Below, piece after piece: positions 1-8,361 of a DNA stretch of 64,000 nucleotides (its first letter is position 1; every line of letters begins with the position of its first letter). Source of the stretch: an uncultured Oscillospiraceae bacterium (lineage in GTDB: Bacteria; Bacillota_A; Clostridia; Oscillospirales; Oscillospiraceae); assembly GCA_910579155.1 (NCBI GenBank), contig CAJTTS010000010.1:8543-72542 (forward strand), read 5' to 3'. The translations under genes were made by a program, and so were the position numbers. The notes beneath the pieces were generated by a model, which had not been told where the DNA came from, ran no database searches, and was given only the letters and a program-made list of their open reading frames with translations.

Positions 1-62
1 TAAAAACCATATCGGTTCCACTCGGCAACGACACCGAGACAAACAAAATTTTCCAAAATTTT

Positions 63-103
63 TAGGCCGGACAGAACCAAATCAGGTTTTTGTCCGGCCT
101 TTC
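63..103. terminator. Hairpin downstream of the YfhO-like gene
   Basis: A 10-bp perfect stem (AGGCCGGACA and TGTCCGGCCT) closes a 20-nt loop about 30 nt beyond the stop of the leftward membrane-protein gene. A/T-rich sequence flanks both sides, so it may end transcripts from either direction. Nothing recognisable lies in bases 1-62. Confidence 0.55.
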
Positions 104-130
104 AATATGGAAAACAAAACAGATATCAGT

Positions 131-2491
131 CTAAACGTTTCTTTTTTCGCTTCCTTTATTCTTTCCAAAGAAAAAAGGAAGACACCGAAGACTCCGGCGG
201 CTCCAGACCAGCGCCAGCGCCGCCCCGGACAGCACGCCCAGCCCGATCCCGGGCGCCAGCCCCGGCGCGGTGTAGCGCAGCTCCACCTCCCGCGCCCCGT
301 TGGGGAGTTCTACGTACAGGAACGTGCCAAGCCACGTCCCGGTCTCCACCTTTTTGCCGTCCACATACGCGGTCCAACCGTCCTCCGCGGGGATGGTGGT
401 AGCCAGTCCGCCGGCCGTCCCGTCTTGAATCTTCACCCGCACCCGGCCGTTTCTCTCTACCGACGTGATCTCCGTCTTGTCCAGCCGAGCCACTGCGGCG
501 TGGAGAAGGTCCTGATCCAGCTCCCACAGCGTCCCGGCCCAGTTCCCCGAGCCGGAAACGGTCACCGTCCACTCCGCCCCGGCTTCCGGCGTGCCCAGGC
601 AGTGGACAGACGCCGCCTCGCTGGTCCCCAAGGCCAGCACCCGCTCTCCGTTCACAAACACCTCTTTCAGCCCGCCGGCGGATAAATCGGCGTAGATGGG
701 CCGCCCCGTGCCGGTGAAGGTAAAGACCGTCTCCCCCGCCCCGGTATATACCCCGGCGGGCACAGGGGTAAACACCGCCTCACCGGTCCCTGAAAGACAA
801 CAGAGCAGGTCGTTCTGCCGGTCAAAGGGGGTCTCCCCGTACAATACTTCCTCCACCGCTTCCGGGCAGAACACCAAAGGCAGCGTGTCCGGATTCTTCC
901 ACAGCGTAAGCATCCCCGCCTTGGACACCGCCTGATATCCCGGCGGCGCCTCCCGGCCGACCACATACTCCACGTCCAGCAGCGCATCGGTGACCGGGGT
1001 GGAGCCGTAGTAGGCGCACCACATCCACGCCTGGGCGAAGCCCAGGCTCTTCAGCAACCGGTTCACGTCCGCGTTGTACAGGCTGCTGTAGTGGGTGATG
1101 CCGGGGTAGCCGAAGGTGAGCGGGCTGTTATGCCCCCGGTCCTCCACAGCGCCCAGGCGATAGAACCGCCCGCCGCTGTCCGCCGCCGCCGCTGCCGCCA
1201 GCTTTGCATTGTTGACGCAATACTCCCGGTAGCCCCAGTAGGAGGCGGAGGAGAACTGCCGCTCCAGTCCTGCCAGGATGTTCCGGGCGTTGCCCCCCAG
1301 CTCAACCACCGTAAGCGCCGCCATCAGCAGGGCCACCCCCCGCTGAATCCAGCGCCTGCCCCGCTGGTCGAACGCGCCCAGCAGCGGGCCCAAGGCCTGG
1401 ACGGCCAGGTACAGCACCCAGAAGGAGAACAGGAAGGAATAGCGGAAGGGGAACCAGTTGGGCCGCTGGAACAGGTGCCACACCCTGTCCAACGGGGAGA
1501 GCAGCATCGACGCGGCGAGCGCCGCCAGCAGCCCCGCGTTTGCCAGCCGCTCCCGCAGGGGGAACTCCCAGAGAAAGAAGTAGATGAGCGCCAGCGCCAG
1601 CACCGCCGTGCCGCAAAATATGTAGGGGGGCGCGCCGTAGCCGACGGATTGATATTGCCCGCCCCGGAGCTGGCCCAGCAGGTCCAGGGGGGCGCAGGCA
1701 AACAGCCCGTCGTAGTCCACATTGCCGCCGCTGAACTTGCCGTTGAACATGGCCAGGAAGGTGGGCAGCCACAGCCACGCCGTCAGCCCCAGCGCGCAGC
1801 CCGCGCCGCCGAAAAAGCGCAGCAGCACCGGCTTCAGCGCCGCCCGGCCCGGCTTCATGGCGACAAGCCGGACACACAGGTACAGCGCGCAGAAGGCCCC
1901 CACCATATAGGAGATGTACCAGGTGGAGATGAAGCAGGCCGTCAGCGCCGCGATGAAGGGCCCCGCGCCTTTCCCCGCCAGAATCCGCTCCAGCGCCAGC
2001 AGGATCAGGGGCAGCCAGATCACCCCGTCCAGCCACATCACGCAGATGGAATACACCATGTTGTAGGACATCAGGGCGTAGCACACGCCGCACATCAGGC
2101 AGGCCCCGCCGGAGCAGTCAAACCGCCGCCGGGCGAACATGGCGAAGCTCACCCCCGCCAGCCCCACCTTCCCCACGATGAGGAACATCAGCCCTATGGG
2201 CATGTTCTCGTTGGGCACCAGCAGGGTGAGCAGGGACAGCGGGCTGGACACGTAATAGGAAAACACCCCGATGTAACCCGTCCCCAGGGCCTTGGACCAG
2301 GAGAAGAACAGCTCTCCGTTTTTCAGCGCGCAGAAAAACTCCACGTATTGGCTGGACATGTCGGAGAGCAGGACGGTCCGGTCCCCCCAGGGAGCCAGCC
2401 CCAGAGAGGCGTAGGTCCACAGCATCACCGCCGCCGGGATGAGAAAGGCCAGGCCGTAGACGGCGGACACGGGCATTCTATGTTTCGTCAC
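131..2491 (-). CDS. YfhO-family polytopic membrane protein
   Basis: About 786 residues. The first two thirds hold roughly a dozen hydrophobic helices starting near residue 10, followed by a soluble C-terminal region (about 500-740) and a last helix before a basic tail. This is the organisation of YfhO-type proteins, GT-C-like membrane proteins linked in Bacillus to glycosylation of lipoteichoic acid. The chosen start is a GTG 5-8 nt after a GGGAGGGG ribosome site. It overlaps the glycosyltransferase upstream by 14 bp. An in-frame ORF reaching further upstream only re-reads that gene. The coupling with a polyprenyl-phosphate glycosyltransferase suggests transfer of a lipid-linked sugar outside the cell. 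The substrate is unknown. Confidence 0.8.
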   Translation of the reverse strand: MTKHRMPVSAVYGLAFLIPAAVMLWTYASLGLAPWGDRTVLLSDMSSQYVEFFCALKNGELFFSWSKALGTGYIGVFSYYVSSPLSLLTLLVPNENMPIGLMFLIVGKVGLAGVSFAMFARRRFDCSGGACLMCGVCYALMSYNMVYSICVMWLDGVIWLPLILLALERILAGKGAGPFIAALTACFISTWYISYMVGAFCALYLCVRLVAMKPGRAALKPVLLRFFGGAGCALGLTAWLWLPTFLAMFNGKFSGGNVDYDGLFACAPLDLLGQLRGGQYQSVGYGAPPYIFCGTAVLALALIYFFLWEFPLRERLANAGLLAALAASMLLSPLDRVWHLFQRPNWFPFRYSFLFSFWVLYLAVQALGPLLGAFDQRGRRWIQRGVALLMAALTVVELGGNARNILAGLERQFSSASYWGYREYCVNNAKLAAAAAADSGGRFYRLGAVEDRGHNSPLTFGYPGITHYSSLYNADVNRLLKSLGFAQAWMWCAYYGSTPVTDALLDVEYVVGREAPPGYQAVSKAGMLTLWKNPDTLPLVFCPEAVEEVLYGETPFDRQNDLLCCLSGTGEAVFTPVPAGVYTGAGETVFTFTGTGRPIYADLSAGGLKEVFVNGERVLALGTSEAASVHCLGTPEAGAEWTVTVSGSGNWAGTLWELDQDLLHAAVARLDKTEITSVERNGRVRVKIQDGTAGGLATTIPAEDGWTAYVDGKKVETGTWLGTFLYVELPNGAREVELRYTAPGLAPGIGLGVLSGAALALVWSRRSLRCLPFFFGKNKGSEKRNV

Positions 2492-3425
2492 CGTGATCCC
2501 CTCCCTCTTCCCGCAGGATATAGATGGGCCGTTTTTTGACCTCCAAATAGGTCTTGGCCAGATATTGGCCCAGAATCCCCATACAAAACAGTTGAATGCC
2601 CGCGATAAACAAAATAATGCACACCAGGCTGGGCCAGCCGAAGGCGCTGCCGCCCCACACAAGCTGCCGGACAATGACGAAGAGGATGGCGAAGAAGGAC
2701 GCCGCACACAACACCAGCCCCAGCACCGACGCGATAGCCAGCGGCGCGGTAGAGAAGGCAATGATACCGTCCAGCGCATAGACCAGCAGCTTGAAAAAGG
2801 ACCACTTGCTCTCCCCGCCGGAGCGCTCCACGTTCACCGTCTCCACCCACTTGGTACGAAAGCCCACCCAGGAGAATATCCCCTTGGAAAAGCGGTTGTA
2901 CTCGGTCAGGCGCAAAATGGCGTCCACCATCTGCCGCGTCATGAGCCGGAAGTCACGGGCCCCGTCCACGATCTCCGTTTTGCTCATTTTATTGATGATC
3001 TTGTAAAACTGCCGGGCAAACCAGGACCGGATGGGCGGTTCTCCCTTCCGGTCCACCCGCCGCACGGCGGCGCAGTCATATCCGCCGCCCCGCACCGTCT
3101 CCAGCAGCTCGGGCAGCAGGGCGGGCGGGTCCTGGAGGTCGGCGTCCATGACGGCCACCAGATCCCCCCGGGCGTGCTCCAGCCCGGCGAACATGGCCGC
3201 CTCCTTGCCGAAATTCCGGGAGAAGGACAGCCAACGCACGCCCTTTTCCCGTCCGGCCAGCTCCCGGAGCAGCTCCAGCGTGCGGTCGGAGGAGCCGTCG
3301 TCCACGAAAAGGAACTCCGTTTCAAGGTCCGGCAGCCCCGCGCACACCGCCGACGCCGCCCGGTAAAACGCCTCCACCGTGGCCTCCTCGTTATAACAGG
3401 GGACAATGATGGACAGCAATTCCAT
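2478..3425 (-). CDS. GT2 polyprenyl-phosphate glycosyltransferase (DPM1/GtrB type)
   Basis: 315 residues. The N-terminal GT-A domain starts with SIIVPCYNEE, has VDDGSSD near 41-47 and a metal-binding D94-x-D96 inside DADLQDPP, as in family 2 transferases. Two hydrophobic helices near 230-300 anchor it, as in GtrB and dolichol-phosphate-mannose synthase-like enzymes that load a sugar onto undecaprenyl phosphate. It is the first gene of a leftward operon with the YfhO-like protein, whose start lies inside its end, so the pair probably makes and uses the same lipid-linked sugar. Which sugar cannot be told from sequence. Confidence 0.85.
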   Translation of the reverse strand: MELLSIIVPCYNEEATVEAFYRAASAVCAGLPDLETEFLFVDDGSSDRTLELLRELAGREKGVRWLSFSRNFGKEAAMFAGLEHARGDLVAVMDADLQDPPALLPELLETVRGGGYDCAAVRRVDRKGEPPIRSWFARQFYKIINKMSKTEIVDGARDFRLMTRQMVDAILRLTEYNRFSKGIFSWVGFRTKWVETVNVERSGGESKWSFFKLLVYALDGIIAFSTAPLAIASVLGLVLCAASFFAILFVIVRQLVWGGSAFGWPSLVCIILFIAGIQLFCMGILGQYLAKTYLEVKKRPIYILREEGGDHGDET

Positions 3426-3457
3426 ACATGTTCTCCCCTTTCCTTGTCGGCATAAGC

Positions 3458-3496
3458 TCCCCCCGCGAAACCCGCTTCGCCGGGCTTTCGTGGGGG
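3458..3496 (-). repeat. 5'-leader hairpin, GGGGAGAGGAGG-type repeat
   Basis: A GC-rich imperfect hairpin (CCCCCGCGAAACCCG and CGGGCTTTCGTGGGGG) lies in the leader of the glycosyltransferase operon, between promoter and ribosome site. Related hairpins occupy the same place at 8102-8137, 42525-42555 and, more loosely, near 22030, 25310 and 53455. Confidence 0.5.
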
Positions 3497-3503
3497 TTTG
3501 TAT

Positions 3504-3532
3504 ATTTTACCATAGCCTGTCCGGCCTGTCAA
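3504..3532 (-). promoter_or_regulatory. Sigma-A promoter of the GT2-YfhO operon
   Basis: On the minus strand TTGACA (3527-3532) and TAAAAT (3504-3509) are separated by exactly 17 bp. The transcript would carry an ~80-nt leader containing the hairpin at 3458-3496. Confidence 0.7.
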
Positions 3533-3628
3533 ATCGCTGCAAAACCGTCCTTGTTTTTCCACGTATCATTTTGCCCGTTTTTGCACATCCTGCTGTTACA
3601 AGTCCAAAAAGGAAAAGAGGTTCACGCC

Positions 3629-4762
3629 ATGAAACGAATCGCCGCCCTGGGCCTGGCGCTTCTCAGCCTGCTCAGCGTTCCGGCATACGCCGCCCCCGCC
3701 CAGGTCACCGCCCCCTCCGCCATCCTCATGGAAAAAAGCACGGGTACAATATTATACGAACAGGACGCCGAAACCCAGTATGAGCCCGCCTCGGTCACCA
3801 AGGTGATGACCCTGCTGCTGGTGATGGAGGCCATCGACTCGGGCAGCCTGGGCTGGGACGATACCGTCACCGCCTCCACCCACGCCATCTCCATGGGCGG
3901 GTCCCAGATCTGGCTGAAGGAGAACGAGCAGATGACCGTCCGGGACATGGTCAAGGCGGTAACGGTGGTGTCCGCCAACGACTGCGCCGTGGCTCTGGCC
4001 GAGCACGTGGCAGGCAGCGAGCCCGCCTTTGTGGAGCGGATGAACCAGCGGGCCGCGGAGCTGGGCATGGAGCACACCGTTTTCAAAAACTGCACCGGCC
4101 TGCCCGCCGAGGGACACCTGACCTGCGCCCGTGACATCGCGCTGATGAGCCGGGAGCTGGTCCTAAACCACCCCGCCATCCGGGAGTTCTCCACCATCTG
4201 GATGGACACATTGCGGGACGGCACCTTCCAGCTCTCCAACACCAACCGGCTCATCTTCTACTACGAGGGGGCCACGGGGCTGAAAACCGGCTTCACCGAC
4301 ACGGCGCTGTACTGCCTGTCCGCCACGGCGGAGCGGGACGGTATGGAGCTCATCGCCGTGGTGATGCACGCCCCCACCTCCAACGACCGGTTTGAGAGCT
4401 GCAAGGCCCTGTTGAACTACGGCTTCGCCAACTACGCCCTCACCCCTGTCTATCCGGACCAGGCCATTCCGCCGGTGGAGGTGCTGCTGGGGGAGCGTAA
4501 CACGGTACAGCCGGTGACCGCCCGCGAATGTACCGTCCTGCTGGAAAAGAGCAAGGCGGGCGCCGTTACCACCCAGTTAGAGCTGGCCCAGCAGGTGGAA
4601 GCTCCGGTGGAACCCGGCCAGAAACTGGGCGAGCTGAAGGTGCTGGTGGACGGCCAGCAGGTGGACGCCATCGACCTGGTGGCCGCCCAGGAGGTGCCCC
4701 GCCTGAGCATCGGCGGCATCTTCAAGCGGATGCTGGACTCGCTGTTCCTGCAAAACGGGTAA
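3629..4762 (+). CDS. dacF: D-alanyl-D-alanine carboxypeptidase, S11 family (DacF-like)
   Basis: 377 residues with a signal peptide ending near PAYA (residues 18-21). All three penicillin-binding motifs are present: S55-V-T-K58, S115-A-N117 and K219-T-G221. The C-terminal region (about 260-370) matches the beta-rich PBP5_C-type domain, and a possible amphipathic anchor (GGIFKRMLDSLF) follows. The enzyme trims the terminal D-alanine of peptidoglycan stems outside the membrane. The start was chosen because AAAAGAGG precedes this ATG and the signal peptide begins there. It is divergent from the GT2 operon and convergent with murC. DacF-type names in this family are loosely assigned, so the function is surer than the symbol. 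Confidence 0.9.
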   Translation: MKRIAALGLALLSLLSVPAYAAPAQVTAPSAILMEKSTGTILYEQDAETQYEPASVTKVMTLLLVMEAIDSGSLGWDDTVTASTHAISMGGSQIWLKENEQMTVRDMVKAVTVVSANDCAVALAEHVAGSEPAFVERMNQRAAELGMEHTVFKNCTGLPAEGHLTCARDIALMSRELVLNHPAIREFSTIWMDTLRDGTFQLSNTNRLIFYYEGATGLKTGFTDTALYCLSATAERDGMELIAVVMHAPTSNDRFESCKALLNYGFANYALTPVYPDQAIPPVEVLLGERNTVQPVTARECTVLLEKSKAGAVTTQLELAQQVEAPVEPGQKLGELKVLVDGQQVDAIDLVAAQEVPRLSIGGIFKRMLDSLFLQNG

Positions 4763-4763
4763 A

Positions 4764-4794
4764 AACAGCCCGCCTCGGCCTGAGGCGGGCTGTT
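4764..4794. terminator. Bidirectional terminator between dacF and murC
   Basis: A perfect 13-bp stem (AACAGCCCGCCTC and GAGGCGGGCTGTT) with a 5-nt loop lies between the two convergent stop codons, only one base after the dacF stop. Confidence 0.8.
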
Positions 4795-4797
4795 CCC

Positions 4798-6183
4798 TTA
4801 CTTTTCTCCCTCTTTTACCAATGCTTCTCCCGCCAGGTAGATATCGCCCGCGCCCACGGTCAAAATCAGGTCCCCCGGCTGGGCCAGGCGCTTGAGCTTC
4901 TCCGTCACGTCCTCCAGGGTGGGGCAGAATACGCTGCCGGGGATCCGGGCTGCCAGGTCGGAGGAGGAGATACCCACGTCATTGTCCTCACGGGCGGCAA
5001 AAATTTCCGCCAGCAGAGTGACCTCCGGCCGCTTGAGCACCTCCACAAAGTCGTCGAACAGCTCGTGTGTCCGGGAGTAGGTGTGGGGCTGGAAGGCGCA
5101 GATCACCCGCTTGAAGTCCAGGGCCTTGGCGGTGTCAAGCAGCGCCGTCAGCTCGCCGGGGTGGTGGGCGTAGTCGTCGCACACCTCCGCGCCGTTGTAC
5201 ATCCCCTTATATTCAAACCGCCGCCCCGGAAGCCGGAAATCCCGCATCCCGTCCTCCACGGCTTTGCCGGGCAGACCCAGCGCGATGGCTGCCGCCGCCG
5301 CCGCCATGGCGTTTTTCACATTGTGCGTGCCGGGGACGGACAGGTCCAGGTGGGCGTACTTCTTCCCCTGGTACACCACGTCGAAGGAGCCGAAGCCGTG
5401 GGCCATGGACAGGTTCTCGGCGTGTACGTCGCCCTTGTCCACGCCGAAGGTCATCACGGGCCGGGTTTCCCCCTTGAGGGTGTACATAGTGTTCTCGTCC
5501 TCGCAGTTGGCCACGATGAGGCCGTTCTCCGGCACCTTGTCTGCGAAGGCCCGGAAGGAGCGCTCCACGTCCGCCAAGTCCTTAAAGAAATCCAGATGGT
5601 CGGCCTCCACGTTCAGGATCACCGCCACCGTGGGATAGAAGGACAAAAACGAATTGCAGTATTCGCAGGACTCCAGAATGATGGTATCCCCGTGGCCCAC
5701 CCGGTGGCAGGCCTCCAGCAGGGGCAGGGTGCCGCCGATCATCACCGTGGGGTCGGCCTTGGCCGCCATAAAGATGTGGGTACACATCGAGGTCGTCGTG
5801 GTCTTGCCGTGGGTGCCGGAGATGCACAGGGCGTTCTTGTAATCCCGCATGATGGCCCCCCACGCCTGGGCCCGCTCGAACACCGGGATGCCGGAGCCCA
5901 GCGCGGCGGCAATCTCCGGATTCCCGTCATGGACGGCGGCGGTGCGCACCACGCAGTCCGCTCCCTCCACGTTCCCGGGCAGGTGCCCGATGGCCACCGG
6001 AATGCCCAGCTTGCGCAGGTGGAGCACGGTGGCGCTCTCCTTCTGGTCGGAGCCGGTGACCTTCACCCCGGCGCCGTGGAGCACCTCCGCCAGGGATGCC
6101 ATGGACACCCCGCCGATGCCCACCAGGTGGGCCCGTTTTCCCGGCTGTAAATAGTCTCGGATATTCCTCGTCTCCATATTCAT
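4798..6183 (-). CDS. murC: UDP-N-acetylmuramate--L-alanine ligase
   Basis: 461 residues, the usual MurC length. The N-terminal UDP-binding Rossmann domain carries HLVGIGGVSM (residues 19-28). The central domain has the ATP loop GTHGKTTT (123-130), and the C-terminal domain has DDYAHHP, typical of Mur ligases. It adds L-alanine to UDP-MurNAc in the cytoplasm, the first peptide step of peptidoglycan synthesis. The start is the ATG at 6183 after AGGAAC, which leaves out a poorly conserved extension. It stands alone behind its own promoter, not in a dcw cluster. Confidence 0.93.
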   Translation of the reverse strand: MNMETRNIRDYLQPGKRAHLVGIGGVSMASLAEVLHGAGVKVTGSDQKESATVLHLRKLGIPVAIGHLPGNVEGADCVVRTAAVHDGNPEIAAALGSGIPVFERAQAWGAIMRDYKNALCISGTHGKTTTTSMCTHIFMAAKADPTVMIGGTLPLLEACHRVGHGDTIILESCEYCNSFLSFYPTVAVILNVEADHLDFFKDLADVERSFRAFADKVPENGLIVANCEDENTMYTLKGETRPVMTFGVDKGDVHAENLSMAHGFGSFDVVYQGKKYAHLDLSVPGTHNVKNAMAAAAAAIALGLPGKAVEDGMRDFRLPGRRFEYKGMYNGAEVCDDYAHHPGELTALLDTAKALDFKRVICAFQPHTYSRTHELFDDFVEVLKRPEVTLLAEIFAAREDNDVGISSSDLAARIPGSVFCPTLEDVTEKLKRLAQPGDLILTVGAGDIYLAGEALVKEGEK

Positions 6184-6283
6184 TACCCCATTGTTCCTGA
6201 AACTCTCTATTGATCCCGGCCCCACGGGCAGAAATCAGCGAAAAGCGGCAACCTGCCGGCCCATTTTCTCGATGAAACAATTT

Positions 6284-6312
6284 ATTATACAATGGGCCGC
6301 GGTAAAATGCAA
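6284..6312 (-). promoter_or_regulatory. Sigma-A promoter of murC
   Basis: Minus strand TTGCAT (6307-6312), 17-bp spacer, TATAAT (6284-6289). This gives a leader of about 95 nt in front of murC. Confidence 0.7.
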
Positions 6313-6395
6313 CCACGAATCCAGTATAAGCGTCTCAGTGGGGATTTAGACGGTTGGGACGGGCCATAATGACAAAAAATTTTCTTCTACCTGCG

Positions 6396-6434
6396 CAAAA
6401 AAGCGGCCCGGCGGTTTTCCCCTCCGCCGGGCCG
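6396..6434 (-). terminator. Terminator of the PadR-DUF4097 operon
   Basis: A perfect 11-bp GC stem (CGGCCCGGCGG and CCGCCGGGCCG) is followed on the minus strand by a run of six T. It lies about 190 nt past the stop of the DUF4097 gene. Confidence 0.8.
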
Positions 6435-6439
6435 TCCAT

Positions 6440-6625
6440 GTTATAGTCATCGCGCTTCAAAAGAATCCTTTGATTTTTTGAAGTCTGCGGCGCAACTGCG
6501 CCGCAAGGGCCGCGAAACAGCCCCCGCGATAGGCTTCAAAGGCGAAGCACAGCTCATTTCATGGGTTGCCGGACTAAACCCGCCAACCCACGAAAATCGG
6601 ATCCCGATTTTCAGGTGCTTTGGCT
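6440..6625 (-). other. Row of hairpins in the 3' untranslated region
   Basis: Between the DUF4097 stop and its terminator lie several inverted repeats in a row: AAAATCGG/CCGATTTT (about 6592-6613), TGGGTTG/CAACCCA (about 6562-6590), TGCGGCGCA/TGCGCCGCA (about 6483-6503) and GCTTC/GAAGC pairs near 6531-6550. No open reading frame with a ribosome site is visible. It may be a structured 3' RNA or a decayed mobile repeat. Confidence 0.45.
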
Positions 6626-7774
6626 TTACCATCTGTCGTCCTGGAAATACAGGTTTATGTCGCCCATGCCGCTCTCAAGCTCCAGCTTGTAGTCGCCCGT
6701 GCTTTTGCGCTCAACCTTGGCACCCCGGCTGTCCCCGTTGACGGCCACGGCGCCCATGCCGGTCTTGGCCTCGTAGTCCCAATCCTTTTCGTAGCCTTCC
6801 ACCTGGACCTCCACGGTACCCATGCCGGTCTTTGCGTCGAACTCCACGCCGCTGTACGCCTCCGTAACGCTCAGGGTCACATCGCCCAGGCCGGTCTCCA
6901 GGTCCACCTCGTCATAGGCGCGGATCTCATAATACTCCACGTCGCCCAGGCCAGTCTCGGCCTCCAGCTTTCCCACCACCTCCAGGTCGCTGACAAAGAC
7001 GTCCCCCAGGCCGGTCTTGGCTTTCAGCTTTTCTATCTGCGCCCCGTGGGGAACGGTGATGGTCACATCCATGGCGCTGGCGTCAACGCCGAAGATGTTT
7101 TTGAAGTCGTCCCAGCTTGTGATATTCACGTGCCCCACTCCGCCGTCGTCGCGGATTTTCAGCACGCCGTTTTTGACCTCCCATTTCAGGCTGTAGCCGC
7201 CCAGAGTGGAGTCGGAGCTGATCCACAGGGTATAGTCCTCCCCCCCGGTCACCGTTACATTGGCGATGCCGGCGTCGATGTCGATCTCGTGGAAGGGCTC
7301 CAGATAACCGTCCTCCATGGACCAGAAGCCGCTGCCCTCCTTCTCCACATAGGCCACGCCGCTGTCCTCCATGACGGCGCCGAACTGGGCGTTGTCCACC
7401 TCCTGCACCTGCACCTCCTTCTCCATAAACGAGGCCACATTGAAGCCAATGAGGCGTCCCGCCAGCGAGGAAAACAGCATCGCCGGAACGGCGACGAGGG
7501 CCACCACTGCCGCCGCCAAAATCCAGGGCCACTTTTTCTTTTTGGAGGGCGTCCAGCTATTGGCCTGCTCGCGGGTCACATAGCCGCCCTCCACCGCCAG
7601 CCGGCAGGACAGCGCCCAGGGATCGCCCAACTCCTGAACCACCTGGGCCTCCCGGTCCGGCCCGGCCTCCTCGAAATATTCCGCATAGTAGCGCAGGATC
7701 TCCTGCCGCTCCCGCTCGGGCACCCAGCGGGCCAGCCCCTCCGCCAGCTCAGCCAAATAGGTAAGTTTGTCCAT
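6626..7774 (-). CDS. HAAS-domain membrane protein with DUF4097 beta-repeat domain
   Basis: 382 residues. An N-terminal HAAS/DUF1700-type helical domain (about 1-70, with RYYAEYFEEAGP) is followed by a basic stretch, one membrane helix (about 82-105) and a long extracytoplasmic region of DUF4097-like beta repeats. In that region GLGDV or GMG motifs recur every 20-30 residues. HAAS proteins paired with PadR regulators are common in Firmicutes and are thought to sense the membrane or envelope state. The gene starts 26 bp inside the PadR gene, so the two are translationally linked. The start follows GAGGAAGAG. Confidence 0.75.
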   Translation of the reverse strand: MDKLTYLAELAEGLARWVPERERQEILRYYAEYFEEAGPDREAQVVQELGDPWALSCRLAVEGGYVTREQANSWTPSKKKKWPWILAAAVVALVAVPAMLFSSLAGRLIGFNVASFMEKEVQVQEVDNAQFGAVMEDSGVAYVEKEGSGFWSMEDGYLEPFHEIDIDAGIANVTVTGGEDYTLWISSDSTLGGYSLKWEVKNGVLKIRDDGGVGHVNITSWDDFKNIFGVDASAMDVTITVPHGAQIEKLKAKTGLGDVFVSDLEVVGKLEAETGLGDVEYYEIRAYDEVDLETGLGDVTLSVTEAYSGVEFDAKTGMGTVEVQVEGYEKDWDYEAKTGMGAVAVNGDSRGAKVERKSTGDYKLELESGMGDINLYFQDDRW

Positions 7775-8087
7775 CTTGCTCTTCCTCCTTCAAAAGCTCC
7801 TCTACGCCGTCCCGGAACTGCCGCCACTCCTCCCGCCGCCGCTCCAATTGGGTGTGGCCCACGGGGGTGATGGCGTAGTAACGGCGGTTGCGCCCCTGGT
7901 AGGGCCGGTCATACACCTTCAGCAGTCCGTCCCGCTGGAGCCGCCGCAGCACCGGATACAGGGTGGACTCCGAGATATCCAGCCGCTCCTTCACCTGCTG
8001 CGTGAGAATATAGCCGTAGGCATCCCCGTGGGACAGTACCGCCAGCACACATCCGTCCAGCAGTTGAGGGCCCATCGCAAAAGCCAT
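7749..8087 (-). CDS. PadR-family transcriptional regulator
   Basis: 112 residues, a typical short PadR (subfamily s1) protein. A winged helix spans about 8-75, with LDGCVLAVLSHGDAYGYILTQ and STLYPVLRRLQRDGLL as the family signatures, and one C-terminal dimerisation helix follows. It is the first gene of a two-gene operon with a HAAS/DUF4097 membrane protein. The ATG follows AGGAGGAG. A perfect palindrome covers the operon's promoter (8148-8182), so it probably represses its own operon. The inducing signal is unknown. Confidence 0.88.
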   Translation of the reverse strand: MAFAMGPQLLDGCVLAVLSHGDAYGYILTQQVKERLDISESTLYPVLRRLQRDGLLKVYDRPYQGRNRRYYAITPVGHTQLERRREEWRQFRDGVEELLKEEEQDGQTYLFG

Positions 8088-8101
8088 GTGACTCCTCCTC
8101 T

Positions 8102-8137
8102 CCCCACAAAGCCCGCTTTACCGGGCCTCTTATGTGG
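8102..8137 (-). repeat. 5'-leader hairpin, GGGGAGAGGAGG-type repeat
   Basis: CCCCACAAAGCCCG and CGGGCCTCTTATGTGG form an imperfect hairpin in the padR leader, directly upstream of the ribosome site. It is the same kind of element as at 3458-3496. Confidence 0.5.
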
Positions 8138-8147
8138 TTTGTTTTTT

Positions 8148-8185
8148 ACAAGCGATATTATACTGTATATAATATCGCTTGTCAA
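8148..8185 (-). promoter_or_regulatory. padR promoter covered by a perfect 15-bp palindrome
   Basis: Minus strand TTGACA (8180-8185), 17-bp spacer, TATAAT (8157-8162), so both hexamers are consensus. The arms ACAAGCGATATTATA (8148-8162) and TATAATATCGCTTGT (8168-8182) are exact inverted repeats with a 5-bp centre. They span from the -10 box into the -35 box, the expected position for a repressor operator. Binding by the adjacent PadR is inferred. Confidence 0.85.
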
Positions 8186-8221
8186 CACAAGGGGCTGGGT
8201 TTTAAAAAATCTTAACAAATG

Positions 8222-8252
8222 AAAAAAGCGCTCCCGCAAGGAAAGCGCTTTT
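8222..8252 (-). terminator. Terminator downstream of mreB
   Basis: AAAAGCGCT and AGCGCTTTT form a 9-bp stem followed on the minus strand by a T run. It lies beyond the dispersed repeat that follows the mreB stop. Confidence 0.65.
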
Positions 8253-8282
8253 CCACTATGAAGGTTTAAAAGTTTCCCGCTG

Positions 8283-8361
8283 TTGTCACGTTTCGCCCGT
8301 TCGCAGCGCGCGGCTGTCTCGCCTTCGCTCCGCGCTGCTTACGACGTCTTGGCGCTTCTTT
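8283..8361 (-). repeat. Dispersed post-stop repeat, copy 1
   Basis: Read on the minus strand, it starts right after the mreB stop with AAGAAGCGC, contains GCAGCGCGGAGCGAAGGCGA and ends in CGTGACAA. The same beginning and end mark copies at 9634, 12730, 14429, 16198, 23710, 24427 and 26839, all in the same orientation. Confidence 0.6.

Noticed and set aside
27..3428. Plus-strand frames opposite the YfhO and GT2 genes
   Set aside because: Proline/histidine-rich antisense composition, no ribosome sites, and complete overlap with the supported minus-strand operon.
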